This document shows, piece after piece, positions 42,208 through 50,842 of a stretch of 64,000 bases of DNA. The notes below the pieces were generated by a model. It was not told the origin of the DNA, ran no database searches, and saw nothing but the letters and a program-made list of their open reading frames with translations. Source of the DNA: Flagellimonas amoyensis. Its GTDB lineage: Bacteria > Bacteroidota > Bacteroidia > Flavobacteriales > Flavobacteriaceae. The DNA is taken from the NCBI RefSeq assembly GCF_003058265.1, contig NZ_QBUK01000003.1:1-64000 (forward strand). The letters run 5' to 3'. The position numbers and the translations under genes were made by a program. Position 1 is the first letter of the stretch, and the number at the start of each line of letters is the position of its first letter.

Positions 42208-42370
42208 ATTCTTCAATTATGCTATATCGTCCGAAATTTTACTACCTAATACCTTGACATATATTTGGGCCGCCTAAAAAGGTGTTGCCAAGCATTTTGC
42301 CCATGGACTGAAAGGGTATACTAGTGGAAAGGGATGCAATGGAGGTAAGTGCATCTCTGGTCAAATAGGG
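42208..42370 (-). pseudogene. Relic of a tyrosine-recombinase C-terminus
   Basis: The minus strand here aligns at nucleotide level over about 160 bp with the last part of the integrase gene at 45985-47220 (for example TATCGTCCGAAATTTTAC and AGCATTTTGC are shared). In the relic, the His of LGHTS reads Asn, the nucleophile Tyr codon TAT reads TGT (Cys), and the frame is broken afterwards. It is the scar of an earlier insertion; the remainder of 42050-42535 shows no gene. Confidence 0.8.
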
Positions 42371-42513
42371 CAATATCTTATTTCAATAACTCTGGAATCT
42401 TAGTGCCTTTCTATCTCGGTCTTTGGTATACGTTACAATGGGGAGCTGTCGGAACCTTGTTGTTTTACCATGATTATTCTTGTTATTGAGAATTAGTAGG
42501 GTTGGTTTTTTGT

Positions 42514-42526
42514 TTGAATTTTATAA
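42514..42526. promoter_or_regulatory. AraC-type half-site TTGAATTTTATAA
   Basis: The same 13-bp word is present twice at 43441-43475, in front of the aldo/keto reductase gene. This single copy overlaps the -7 region of the AraC gene and may serve autoregulation. Confidence 0.6.
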
Positions 42527-42531
42527 TTTTG
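42524..42531 (+). promoter_or_regulatory. -7 promoter box TAATTTTG for the AraC gene
   Basis: Fits TAnnTTTG; it ends 4 bp before the ATG at 42536, so the transcript would be leaderless or the start codon lies downstream. Confidence 0.45.
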
Positions 42532-42535
42532 GGAT

Positions 42536-43444
42536 ATGAAAGGGAGTGAATCTTTACAGGAGTTTTACCAAAGGGTGCCCAAATTGAGGCAAGGTGTAGA
42601 TGGGTTGAACAATTCGGGTGCTGGACATATCAATGTGTTCTCAAGGGATAAATGTAGGCTGATCAGTCCCTACATGCGTCGGGATTTTTACAAGGTTACC
42701 CTGATCATCGGAGAGGGAACCATTCAATATGCAAACAAGTGGATTGCCATAGACCGCCCGGCATTGTTGTTTTCCAACCCCTTGGTGCCCTATGCTTGGG
42801 AGGCCAGCTCAGAAGAGCAAAAAGGATGGTTTGCCCTCTTCTCCGAATCTTTTCTCCTTAATGGGGTCCAATCGACCAGCTTGAGGGAATCCCCTCTCTT
42901 CCGCGTGGGCAGTGATCCGGTCTTCTTTTTGAATGATGGGCAGTTGGATGAGATCTCCAGAATTTTCCAAAGGATGGAAAAGGAAATGCAATCAGATTAC
43001 CAATTTAAGTATGATGTGGTCCGGAGCCATTTACACTTGATCATCCATGAAGCCATGAAATACAATCCGGCCAACAGTTTTGAAAGGAGCTACAATTCGT
43101 CTGAACGGATTGCCTCGCTGTTCCTGGAATTATTGGAACGTCAATTCCCCGTTGATTTTCCCAATGCCCCATTGGAAATGAAATCGGCCAAGGATTATGC
43201 GGCCCATTTGTCGGTACATGTGAACCATCTGAACCGCATGGTCAAAAAACAGACCCAAAAAACGACTACGGAGCATATCGCAGACCGAGTGTTGCGTGAA
43301 GCATTGGCCCTGTTGCAGCATAGCGACCAAAGCGTTTCGGAGATTGCCTATAGTCTAGGTTTCGATAACCCGGCCTATTTTACCAATTTCTTTAAAGGTA
43401 AAGTAGGGGCCTCTCCCAATCAGGTCCGGGAAACTCATGCTTGA
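42536..43444 (+). CDS. AraC-family transcriptional activator
   Basis: A 302-residue regulator with an N-terminal sensing domain (about 1-180, cupin-like; IGEGTIQYANKWIAIDRPALLF) and a C-terminal AraC DNA-binding domain (about 200-300) with KDYAAHLSVHVNHLNRMVKKQ and the signature SVSEIAYSLGFDNPAYFTNFFK. Direct repeats TTGAATTTTATAAG follow just after its stop codon, before the aldo/keto reductase gene, which is thus its probable target. Confidence 0.92.
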   Translation: MKGSESLQEFYQRVPKLRQGVDGLNNSGAGHINVFSRDKCRLISPYMRRDFYKVTLIIGEGTIQYANKWIAIDRPALLFSNPLVPYAWEASSEEQKGWFALFSESFLLNGVQSTSLRESPLFRVGSDPVFFLNDGQLDEISRIFQRMEKEMQSDYQFKYDVVRSHLHLIIHEAMKYNPANSFERSYNSSERIASLFLELLERQFPVDFPNAPLEMKSAKDYAAHLSVHVNHLNRMVKKQTQKTTTEHIADRVLREALALLQHSDQSVSEIAYSLGFDNPAYFTNFFKGKVGASPNQVRETHA

Positions 43445-43475
43445 ATTTTATAAGTGATGCTTTGAATTTTATAAG
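43441..43475. promoter_or_regulatory. Direct repeats TTGAATTTTATAAG, 21 bp apart
   Basis: Copies at 43441-43454 and 43462-43475 are identical and spaced by two helical turns, the usual arrangement for AraC dimers. A third copy of the first 13 bp precedes the AraC gene. Confidence 0.75.
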
Positions 43476-43496
43476 CCAAGACCCATGCTTTGCAAA

Positions 43497-43504
43497 TACC
43501 TTTG
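43497..43504 (+). promoter_or_regulatory. -7 promoter box TACCTTTG for the AKR gene
   Basis: Fits TAnnTTTG, 19 bp upstream of the ATG at 43523; no good -33 element, which agrees with activation by the AraC protein bound just upstream. Confidence 0.5.
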
Positions 43505-43522
43505 CTTAAAAAAGTTGGAAAT

Positions 43523-44524
43523 ATGGTTTATAGAAATTTAGGAAGTACAGATGAAAAGTTGTCCGCTTTGGGATTGGGCTGTATGGGGATGAGTTTTGCC
43601 TATGGTCCGGCCAATGATGACGAAAGTGTCATGGTTTTGCACCGGGCACTGGACCTGGGCATCAATTTTTGGGATACTGCAGATATGTATGGCAATGGAG
43701 CGAACGAGCTTTTGCTTTCTCGGGTACTAAAAGAAAATAGGGACAAAGTGTTTTTGGCTACCAAGTTCGGTTTTCGGTTCCGGTCCAGTAAGGCCTCGGA
43801 TAGCAATTCCCTCAACACATATTTTGACGGATCTCCTGAATATGTCAAGCAGGCAGTGGAGGCCAGTTTACGACGATTGAACGTGGAGGTCATCGATCTC
43901 TATTATGCCCACAGGGTGGACCCTCAAGTAGCGATAGAGGAAACAGTGGGGGCCATGGCCGATTTGGTCAAAGAAGGTAAAGTGCGGTATCTGGGGTTGA
44001 GCGAAGCATCACTAGAGTCAATTCGACGGGCCAATGCGGTGCATCCCATTATGGCCCTTCAAAGTGAATATTCCCTCCTTACACGAGGTGTGGAAGGGGA
44101 AGTTCTGGACACTGTAAGGGAATATAATATGTCCTTGGTGCCCTATTCCCCATTGGCGCGGGGATTGGTAACGGATACTTTTAAGGTGGACGCTTTGGAT
44201 GAAAAGGACTTTAGAAGGACCTTACCGCGATATCAGGGGGAGAATCTGGACAACAACCTCCTTCTTAAATCCGAGCTGCAAGAATTGGCAGGTCAAAAAG
44301 GGATTACCATGGCCCAATTGGCCTTAGCCTGGGTCTTGAACCAAGGGAATGATATAATGCCCATACCCGGCACCCGAAAAATTTACAGATTGGAAGAAAA
44401 TGTGAAGGCTGTTGAGGTGGTGTTCTCACAGGAAGAGCTCCACACCATCACGGCAATATTGGAAAGGTACCCGAATGTGGGCGAACGCTATAACGAAGGG
44501 GCCATGCGCTTGGTGAATAATTGA
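43523..44524 (+). CDS. Aldo/keto reductase (YajO/Tas-like)
   Basis: A 333-residue NADPH-dependent carbonyl reductase. The catalytic tetrad is visible: Asp/Tyr in FWDTADMYGNG, Lys in VFLATKFGF and His in DLYYAHRVD. The NADP segment MPIPGTRKIYRLEEN lies near the C-terminus. The ATG at 43523 replaces a TTG 33 bp upstream that would include the promoter. It is followed by an MFS exporter after 67 bp; together with the AraC gene they form a probable detoxification set. Confidence 0.92.
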   Translation: MVYRNLGSTDEKLSALGLGCMGMSFAYGPANDDESVMVLHRALDLGINFWDTADMYGNGANELLLSRVLKENRDKVFLATKFGFRFRSSKASDSNSLNTYFDGSPEYVKQAVEASLRRLNVEVIDLYYAHRVDPQVAIEETVGAMADLVKEGKVRYLGLSEASLESIRRANAVHPIMALQSEYSLLTRGVEGEVLDTVREYNMSLVPYSPLARGLVTDTFKVDALDEKDFRRTLPRYQGENLDNNLLLKSELQELAGQKGITMAQLALAWVLNQGNDIMPIPGTRKIYRLEENVKAVEVVFSQEELHTITAILERYPNVGERYNEGAMRLVNN

Positions 44525-44591
44525 CCAAACCCCTAAAACACCTTGACGGTCGATCATTATTTTTTTTCATACACTATTTAAACACATTCCA

Positions 44592-45812
44592 TTGGTAACA
44601 AAGCCATATACCGAAGTCAAAAGATTACATGTCGATCATAAGAAAAAGGCGACCCTAATATCCTTTTTGATGATCCCCCTGTCCGGGTTGGTAACGGATA
44701 TCTATGCGCCCTCGATGCCCACCATGGCTTCCGAGCTCCAACAGTCGGAAGGTGCGGTCCAATTGACCCTCACACTTTTTTTGTTGAGCTATGCAGTGGT
44801 CCAGTTTTTTGCGGGCAGTTTCATGGATAGCTATGGGCGTTATCGCATAACGCTGATATCGCTCGTCTTGTTCATCTTGAGCAATGTGGTAATAGCAATG
44901 TCCACCAGTTTAGGGCCAATTTATGCCATGCGGATTGTCCAAGGCATTGCTATAGGTTGTATCGGTGTTGCCAAGCGAAGTTTTTTTGTTGATGTGCATG
45001 AGGGGGACAAAAGAAAGCACTACCTGAGCATCATGTCCATCGTATGGTCCATTGCTCCTATAGTGGCCCCTTTTATAGGGGGATACCTACAACATTATTT
45101 CAATTGGCAGGCCAGTTTTTATGCACTGGCAGGTTATGCCTCGGTATTGTTTCTCTTGGAGTTGTTATATTCAGGAGAGACCGTTCGGGAATTTCGACCC
45201 TTCAAAAGAAAGACCATTCTTAAGGACTATGGGACGATGCTGCGAACACCCATGTTCCTATATGGGGTCATATGTAGTGGACTGTGCTATGGGACCATTA
45301 TGATCTTCAATTTGTCCGGGGCCTTTATTGTGGAACATGGGATGGGGTTTCCCCCTGTGGTAGCAGGATATGCCTCCTTGATCATGGGAATGGCATGGCT
45401 GTTGGGTGGTTTTATAGGAAAAGGCCTTATCGATAGGCCCTTTGTTCCCAAACTTAGGATTGCCAATATATTGGGAATCACAGTGACCATCTTGATGATT
45501 CTTAGTGCAACGCTTTGGGAGAATCTATATAGTTTGATTTTGTTTGCTTTTCTGGTACATGTAGGGGTAGGGTTTATTTTCAACAACTATTTTGCTTACT
45601 GTATTGGGAGGTTTCCGAAAATGGCAGGAATTTCGGGTGGTTTTATCGGTGGATCTGCTTTTTTTATCACATCCATATCCAGTTATGCCATAGTTGGGTT
45701 GGTACATCCCCAGGATCAGTCAGGTTTGGGTATCAGCTATTTAGGTATGGCCATGTTGATTATGGTTATACTACTGTTTCTGGTTAGGCCGGAGAAAATC
45801 CTTGAAGATTAG
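44592..45812 (+). CDS. MFS drug-resistance transporter (Bcr/CflA type)
   Basis: A 406-residue membrane protein with twelve helices. The segment TDIYAPSMPTMASELQ in helix 1 and AGSFMDSYGRYR in loop 2-3 are hallmarks of the DHA1/Bcr-CflA exporters. It should pump small toxic molecules out in exchange for protons. The start at TTG 44592 is the only in-frame initiator near the front; the true start is uncertain because the nearest ATG upstream of helix 1 is out of frame. Confidence 0.85.
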   Translation: MVTKPYTEVKRLHVDHKKKATLISFLMIPLSGLVTDIYAPSMPTMASELQQSEGAVQLTLTLFLLSYAVVQFFAGSFMDSYGRYRITLISLVLFILSNVVIAMSTSLGPIYAMRIVQGIAIGCIGVAKRSFFVDVHEGDKRKHYLSIMSIVWSIAPIVAPFIGGYLQHYFNWQASFYALAGYASVLFLLELLYSGETVREFRPFKRKTILKDYGTMLRTPMFLYGVICSGLCYGTIMIFNLSGAFIVEHGMGFPPVVAGYASLIMGMAWLLGGFIGKGLIDRPFVPKLRIANILGITVTILMILSATLWENLYSLILFAFLVHVGVGFIFNNYFAYCIGRFPKMAGISGGFIGGSAFFITSISSYAIVGLVHPQDQSGLGISYLGMAMLIMVILLFLVRPEKILED

Positions 45813-45984
45813 TCTTTTGATTCCGTATTCTTGCAGCTTATGGGGCGAACAATATTAATGATGCCTTGAAGGGCTAGGTGTTATCAAATTCTAAGAATGT
45901 TTAATAAAAAGGCCTGTTGATTTTGTACTACCCATAAGAATCGGTCTCCAAGTTAAACTATGCGTTCACCTCAAATAATTGTTT

Positions 45985-47220
45985 TTAAATCGATTTGGCA
46001 AACTCCAAGAGGGCAGGGTCATTTTTCAATTTTTCCATATCGTCCGAAATTTTACTGTCCAATACCCTGGCATAGATTTGTGTCGTCTTCAAAGAGGTAT
46101 GACCCAGCATTTTGCTCACCGACTCAATGGGTACCCCATTGGAAAGAGTGACAGTCGTTGCAAAGGTGTGTCTGGCCAAATGCGTGGTCAAGGTCTTTTT
46201 GATCTTACATGCCGTGGCAATTTCTTTCAGATAGGAATTGGTGCGCTGGTTGGTGTATACAGGTAGTAAGGTCTTTTTTTCAATTACCCTGGGATGTTCT
46301 TTATACTTGTCGATTATGGCCTCCGGAATGCTCAATAAAGGAATACTGCTCAAAACCTTGGTTTTTTTTCTTTTGGTCTTGATCCATTTGTTCCCCTTGA
46401 TGTCCTTGACCAGATCATCCTTGGTCAACTTTTCTATATCTGCAAAGGCCAGTCCGGTATAACAGCAGAACAAAAACATATCTCTTACTGTATCCAGTCT
46501 TTCGAATTCAAATTCTTGTTTTAGCATTGCTTCCAGTTCCTCATGTGTCAAATACTCCCGCTCTTTTTGTTTCCAACTGGCGGACCAGTGGAAGAAAGGG
46601 TCCCGGTCAATCCATTGATTGGCATAGGCGATACGGACAATTTTCTTGAAATTGACGATATATTTGGTCGCCGTATTGTGGGAGCAGTTTTTTTTGCTCT
46701 TCAAAAAGTAATCAAAGCCCGTTATAAACTCATAATCGAGCTTTTTAAGCGGAAAATCCCTTTTTTGGTACTTGTGTACTATGTAATCGGAGACGTGCGA
46801 TTTGGCCGCTTTATATCGTTGGAGTGTTCCCGCGGAATATTCCTTGCCCACCAAACTTTCCATTTCATCATTGTGATCTTGGAATATTTCCAAGATCATA
46901 TAGTGTTTCTGGCCCTTGCCCAAAAAGATGTTCTTCACGATATCTGTATCTACGTATTCTTCATTGCGAACCAGCTCGTCATATATGGAAACGCACTTTG
47001 CTTTCAAGGTGTCGAAGAATCTGTTCAACACCAGTGTTTCTGGTTTTTTCCCTCGTAATCGACCGGTGTTGGCATCCCACTTCAAGGGGTCGACCTGTTT
47101 GCCTGTGCTGAACTCTGAACGCTTGCTGTCCAATGTAATACGGGCATAGATGGGCACTAATTTATTGTTGCTTGATTTTCTTTTTTTGGGATAAAAAATG
47201 ACGTTGATTGTACTGAACAT
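45985..47220 (-). CDS. Tyrosine recombinase/integrase (IntDOT-like)
   Basis: A 411-residue Bacteroidota integrase. N-terminal Arm-type DNA-binding domain (about 1-85), SAM-like core-binding domain (about 100-200) and catalytic domain with THLARHTFAT (His-x-x-Arg), GHTSLKTTQIYAR (His and nucleophile Tyr). The first catalytic Arg is missing: the box reads YTGLAFADIEKL, as in IntDOT, where a substitution at this position is known. The ATG at 47220 is chosen because homology with the second integrase starts there. It is the paralogue of 47594-48817 and the source for comparison of the relic at 42208-42370. Confidence 0.93.
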   Translation of the reverse strand: MFSTINVIFYPKKRKSSNNKLVPIYARITLDSKRSEFSTGKQVDPLKWDANTGRLRGKKPETLVLNRFFDTLKAKCVSIYDELVRNEEYVDTDIVKNIFLGKGQKHYMILEIFQDHNDEMESLVGKEYSAGTLQRYKAAKSHVSDYIVHKYQKRDFPLKKLDYEFITGFDYFLKSKKNCSHNTATKYIVNFKKIVRIAYANQWIDRDPFFHWSASWKQKEREYLTHEELEAMLKQEFEFERLDTVRDMFLFCCYTGLAFADIEKLTKDDLVKDIKGNKWIKTKRKKTKVLSSIPLLSIPEAIIDKYKEHPRVIEKKTLLPVYTNQRTNSYLKEIATACKIKKTLTTHLARHTFATTVTLSNGVPIESVSKMLGHTSLKTTQIYARVLDSKISDDMEKLKNDPALLEFAKSI

Positions 47221-47416
47221 GGCAAAAGGTTTTGATTTAACACTTTGAAGGTACAAAAAGGGGTCTTAAATAAATGTTAACAAATCCTTGCAATAAATTA
47301 TAAAACAGTCAATTACAGCGATGGCGGTGAGCATTTTTTTGGAGATGGAATGCTCACCGAATTGCTCACCTTTTAGATGGTGTTTTTTGCTATTTTTTGA
47401 TGCCAATGGAAATGAA

Positions 47417-47449
47417 AAAAGCCTGTAAACATCTCGTTTACAGGCTTTT
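47417..47449. terminator. Strong bidirectional hairpin terminator
   Basis: AAAAGCCTGTAAAC (47417-47430) and GTTTACAGGCTTTT (47436-47449) are a perfect 14-bp inverted repeat with a 5-nt loop; both sides have A/T flanks. It resembles the terminator at 49001-49029 in its CCTGTAAA/TTTACAGG core. Confidence 0.88.
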
Positions 47450-47474
47450 GCATAAATTTGGAAATATTCCAAGC

Positions 47475-47515
47475 GGTCTGGACGGGATTCGAACCCGCGA
47501 ACCTTTCTTGCGGTG
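47475..47515 (-). tRNA. 3'-terminal fragment of a tRNA gene (attachment-site relic)
   Basis: On the minus strand, a T-arm GCGGGTTCGAATCCCGT is followed by a seven-base acceptor strand CCAGACC, just as at the end of a tRNA. To the 5' side only a short variable-arm-like part remains, and no D arm or anticodon arm can be drawn. It stands next to the terminator at 47417 and between two integrase genes, so it is probably the copied 3' end of the tRNA target of one element. Confidence 0.7.
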
Positions 47516-47593
47516 ATGTTGATTTTGAAAATTAAGCCTAATTATCTCCATTTGGATTGAAATAACACAGAGATTTATGTCTATTTAACTCTT

Positions 47594-48817
47594 TCAATAT
47601 TTTTGATCAGCTAAAATTTCTTTCAAAGCGGCCATATCCTCGCTCACCTTCCTATCAATGATTTTTGCATAGTGCTGTGTAGTCCTAAGATTTTTATGCC
47701 CCAATAGTTGTCCTACCGTTTCAATTGGCACGCCATTTGAAAGTGTCACAGTGGTTGCAAAAGTATGTCTGGCCAAATGGGTGGTAAGATTTTTTTTGAT
47801 ACCACAGAGGTCGGCAATTTCTTTGAGATAGGCATTTGACTTCTGGTTGCTCAAAACAGGCAACACACAATCCCCATTGACAACTTTGGGATGATCCTGA
47901 TATTTTTCGATGATGGCCAATGCGGTGGGGAGTAGGGGAATACCCAATCTGGATTTGGTTTTGGTGCGTTTGGACTTTATCCAAAGACTTTCATCTGTAT
48001 GTTTCACAATATTGTCGGAATGTAACTTTTGGACATCGATATAGGAAAGGCCTGTATAGCAGCAGAACACAAACATATCCCGAACAACATCCAAACGTTC
48101 TCCATCAATTTCCTTTTCTACTAAAACCTGTAGTTCCTCTTTGGATAGGAATTCCCGTTCCACTGTTTTGAATTGTACTTTATAGTTGTAAAATGGGTCT
48201 TTGCCGATCCATTCATGGGCAACGGCCATTCGGATTATCTTCTTGAAATTGTTGATGTATTTCAAAGCTGAGTTATGGTTGCACTTTTTCGTCACTTTTA
48301 GGAAATACTCAAAACCCTTAATGAATTTCAAATCCACATCTCGGACAGGAATATCAGTTTTTCTTAGTTCCAACTTGATAAATTCAGCTATATGGCTTCT
48401 TGTGGTATGGTATCGCTTGTAGGTGCCCAATGCAAATTCAATATCAATAAGTTTTTCCATTTGTTGGTTATGTTCGTCAAAGAGCTCCAGTAGCATTTTA
48501 AGTTTTTCACCTTTACCCAGATACAGATTTTTTACATCAGATGAGGTGAAAGGTTTATTGTCCTCCACAAGTTGACGATGGATTTTGTTTATTCTACTTC
48601 TAACAGTATCCAAATATTGGTTCAATTCATTTGCTTCAAGGTTCGTTCCCTTTATTTTTCCCATCCGAGCACTCCATCTTTGAGGATCGACCTTGTGTGA
48701 AACACTCAATTCACTTCGTTGGCCATTTACCGTTAAACGTAGATATATAGGGATTTTAGTGTCTTTTTCTTTGTGTTTTCCTTTGAGATAAAATAGCTGA
48801 GAGAAAGAATGGTTCAT
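47594..48817 (-). CDS. Tyrosine recombinase/integrase (IntDOT-like)
   Basis: A 407-residue integrase closely related to the product of 45985-47220, especially in the catalytic part (THLARHTFATTVTLSNGVPI is shared). Catalytic residues: His-Leu-Ala-Arg, GHKNLRTTQHYAK with the Tyr nucleophile; first Arg box reads YTGLSYIDVQKL, again without Arg. The start is taken at ATG 48817 (MNHSFSQ); the longer frame to 48895 adds a hydrophobic, unlikely stretch. It is 240 bp from the 3' end of the ssrA gene, its probable integration target. Confidence 0.93.
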   Translation of the reverse strand: MNHSFSQLFYLKGKHKEKDTKIPIYLRLTVNGQRSELSVSHKVDPQRWSARMGKIKGTNLEANELNQYLDTVRSRINKIHRQLVEDNKPFTSSDVKNLYLGKGEKLKMLLELFDEHNQQMEKLIDIEFALGTYKRYHTTRSHIAEFIKLELRKTDIPVRDVDLKFIKGFEYFLKVTKKCNHNSALKYINNFKKIIRMAVAHEWIGKDPFYNYKVQFKTVEREFLSKEELQVLVEKEIDGERLDVVRDMFVFCCYTGLSYIDVQKLHSDNIVKHTDESLWIKSKRTKTKSRLGIPLLPTALAIIEKYQDHPKVVNGDCVLPVLSNQKSNAYLKEIADLCGIKKNLTTHLARHTFATTVTLSNGVPIETVGQLLGHKNLRTTQHYAKIIDRKVSEDMAALKEILADQKY

Positions 48818-49000
48818 TTTTGATGTCTTTTTTAACAGAAATGAAGGTACAAAAAAGAAAAATATCATTTTTGTATTTAACATAAAATCAATCAATTATA
48901 GTAAAATCGGTGAGTATTTTTCAAGTAAAAAATTACTCACCGAATAGGTGATTTTTTTAATGATATTATTTGAGGTTAAATGAAACCAAATAAAATAAAA

Positions 49001-49029
49001 AAACCTGTAAATCAGTTATTTACAGGTTT
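49001..49029 (-). terminator. Terminator of the tmRNA gene
   Basis: AAACCTGTAAAT (49001-49012) and ATTTACAGGTTT (49018-49029) form a perfect 12-bp stem with loop CAGTT. Reading on the minus strand, it follows the tmRNA 3' end by 27 bp and leads into T-rich sequence. Confidence 0.88.
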
Positions 49030-49055
49030 AATGTTTTGTTTTGATGGTGTTTCAG

Positions 49056-49451
49056 TGGAGCCGGAGGGATTCGAACCCTCGTCCAAACAAGCAATAACCA
49101 TGCTTTCTACATGCTTAGTCTTCGTTTATTTGTCGACGCACGACCGACCGAAAACCGCCTATCGTACGCTTAGCTTCTTTAGTTTTACGATCTTAACGAA
49201 GCTATAAGATCGCTATGTTGACTTTTATGGTGCCCCAATAAAGGTCGCCATCAACAAGGGCTACCAAGGGACATTCAGCTTTCCCGCCTTGCGGGACTAG
49301 GCCATGACTTACTGTGATTCAGTCAATTAGGCAGCCAAAGCGTAGTTAGACTCGCCATGTAAAAGGTTGGAACGGAGATTTTCGAGCATCAATTCCATAG
49401 CTCGGCATGCTTACATCGCCATTGGTCTTGCTGTCAAAACCGGTCGGCCCC
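49056..49451 (-). ncRNA. ssrA: Transfer-messenger RNA (tmRNA)
   Basis: The 5' end GGGGCCG (49451 downwards) pairs with CGGCTCC (ending 49057) to form the tRNA-like acceptor stem, with T-arm GAGGGTTCGAATCCCTC. The tag reading frame occupies 49328-49357 on the minus strand: GGC GAG TCT AAC TAC GCT TTG GCT GCC TAA, giving the degradation tag GESNYALAA, ending in the expected LAA. The CCA is not encoded. tmRNA with SmpB rescues stalled ribosomes. The 3' end is a common integration site, which agrees with the neighbouring integrase gene. Confidence 0.96.
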
Positions 49452-49483
49452 AATATGTTCAAGAACTTTCCTCAAAAGGGTTG

Positions 49484-49491
49484 CAAAGTTA
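49484..49491 (-). promoter_or_regulatory. -7 promoter box for ssrA
   Basis: On the minus strand it reads TAACTTTG, a fit to TAnnTTTG, 33 bp upstream of the mature 5' end; a TTTG element about 23 bp further upstream may be the -33 box. Confidence 0.5.
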
Positions 49492-49555
49492 ACCAAAAGT
49501 TTGTTTACCCATCACAAACCTCTTATTTTGGTCAACAATTATACCAATTCATTTT

Positions 49556-50761
49556 ATGAGGTTCGGAATCATACGAGAGCGCAAAGACCCGCCAGACCGC
49601 AGGGTAGTGCTATCCCCAACAGCCTGTCAAAATGTCCTTGCCCACTTTCCAAAAGCACAGATTTTGGTGGAATCGTCCCCCATTAGGGTGTTTTCTGATG
49701 ATGAATATAGGGCGAAAGACTTGGAGGTTTCGGATGCGGTGGAATCTTGCGAAGTGTTTTTGGGTGTCAAGGAAGTACCCATCGATGCGCTGGTTCCCCA
49801 CAAAAAATATTTTTTCTTTTCGCATACCATCAAAAAACAGCCCTACAATAGGTCATTGCTCAAGGCAGTCTTGGAGAAGAATATCGAGCTGTACGATCAT
49901 GAGGTCATCACCAATCCCAAAGGGCAGCGTTTGGTGGCCTTCGGTAGATATGCAGGCATTGTTGGGGCGTACAACGGAATCCGGACTTTTGGATTGAAAT
50001 TTGACCTCTTCCACTTGCCTAAGGCGGAAACACTCAAGGACCAACAGGCCTTGATTGTGGAACTCCAAAAGATCAACCTTCCCAATATCAAGATCCTGCT
50101 CACCGGAAGGGGTAGGGTGGGCAATGGGGCCAAGGAGATGTTGGATGCCATGGGACTGAAGAAAGTGGGTGTGGAGGAGTATTTGAAAAATACGTTCCAG
50201 GAGCCTGTTTACTGCCAGATAGATGCTTCGGAATACAACAAACGCAAGGACAATGTTCGCGGGAGCAAAGCCGATTTCTTTAAAAATCCGCAGGAGTACA
50301 GGTCCAATTTCTTTCGGTTTGCCAAGGTGACCGATTTTTATATCGCCGGACATTTTTATGGAGACGGAGCACCTTATCTCTACACGCGGGAAGATGCCAA
50401 ACAACCCGACTTCAAGATAAAAGTGGTGGCCGATATCAGTTGTGATATTGATGGGCCGGTGGCCACTACGCTAAGGGCGTCCACCATTGCAGATCCCATT
50501 TATGGATACGATCCCCGGACCGAAACCGAGACCGACTTCAAAGAAGAGGGCGCCATTGCGGTCATGGCCGTGGACAACCTTCCCTGCGAATTGCCCCGTG
50601 ATGCCAGTAATGGCTTTGGCGAGGCATTTTCCAAATACGTCATCCCTGCTTTTTTTAATGGGGATGTGGACGGAATACTTCAAAGGGCCCGGATGACCCA
50701 AAATGGCAAACTCACCGAACGATATGCCTATTTGCAAGATTATGTGAATGGAAAAGAATGA
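49556..50761 (+). CDS. Saccharopine dehydrogenase-like / alanine dehydrogenase-PNT family oxidoreductase
   Basis: A 401-residue enzyme whose N-terminus (FGIIRERKDPPDRRVVLSP, then a Lys-containing VFLGVKEVP strand) belongs to the AlaDh/PNT-N fold, as in lysine-forming saccharopine dehydrogenase. The nucleotide site is ILLTGRGRVGNGA (GxGxxG, about residue 181). The C-terminal part includes VVADISCDIDGPVATTLRAS and PCELPRDASNGFG. It likely interconverts an amino acid and oxo-acid with NAD(P)H. The precise substrate is unknown. It is divergent from ssrA and marks the start of ordinary chromosome. Confidence 0.82.
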   Translation: MRFGIIRERKDPPDRRVVLSPTACQNVLAHFPKAQILVESSPIRVFSDDEYRAKDLEVSDAVESCEVFLGVKEVPIDALVPHKKYFFFSHTIKKQPYNRSLLKAVLEKNIELYDHEVITNPKGQRLVAFGRYAGIVGAYNGIRTFGLKFDLFHLPKAETLKDQQALIVELQKINLPNIKILLTGRGRVGNGAKEMLDAMGLKKVGVEEYLKNTFQEPVYCQIDASEYNKRKDNVRGSKADFFKNPQEYRSNFFRFAKVTDFYIAGHFYGDGAPYLYTREDAKQPDFKIKVVADISCDIDGPVATTLRASTIADPIYGYDPRTETETDFKEEGAIAVMAVDNLPCELPRDASNGFGEAFSKYVIPAFFNGDVDGILQRARMTQNGKLTERYAYLQDYVNGKE

Positions 50762-50780
50762 TCGACCATTGGTCGATTTT
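50761..50780 (+). terminator. Short hairpin terminator
   Basis: ATCGACC (50761-50767) and GGTCGAT (50771-50777) with an ATT loop, then TTT; it begins at the stop codon of the previous gene. Confidence 0.6.
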
Positions 50781-50842
50781 GGTTCTTTTTTGTTAATGAT
50801 ATGTTATTTATCTGTATCTTGTTTTCCCTATTATTTGAAACA

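Noticed and set aside
47475..47515. Complete tRNA gene between the integrases
   Set aside because: Only T-arm and 3' acceptor strand can be drawn; no matching 5' acceptor, D arm or anticodon arm in the sequence to the right.
48980..49207. Open frame with MKPNKIKKPV start
   Set aside because: It overlaps the tmRNA 3' end and terminator on the other strand; a well-known false gene.
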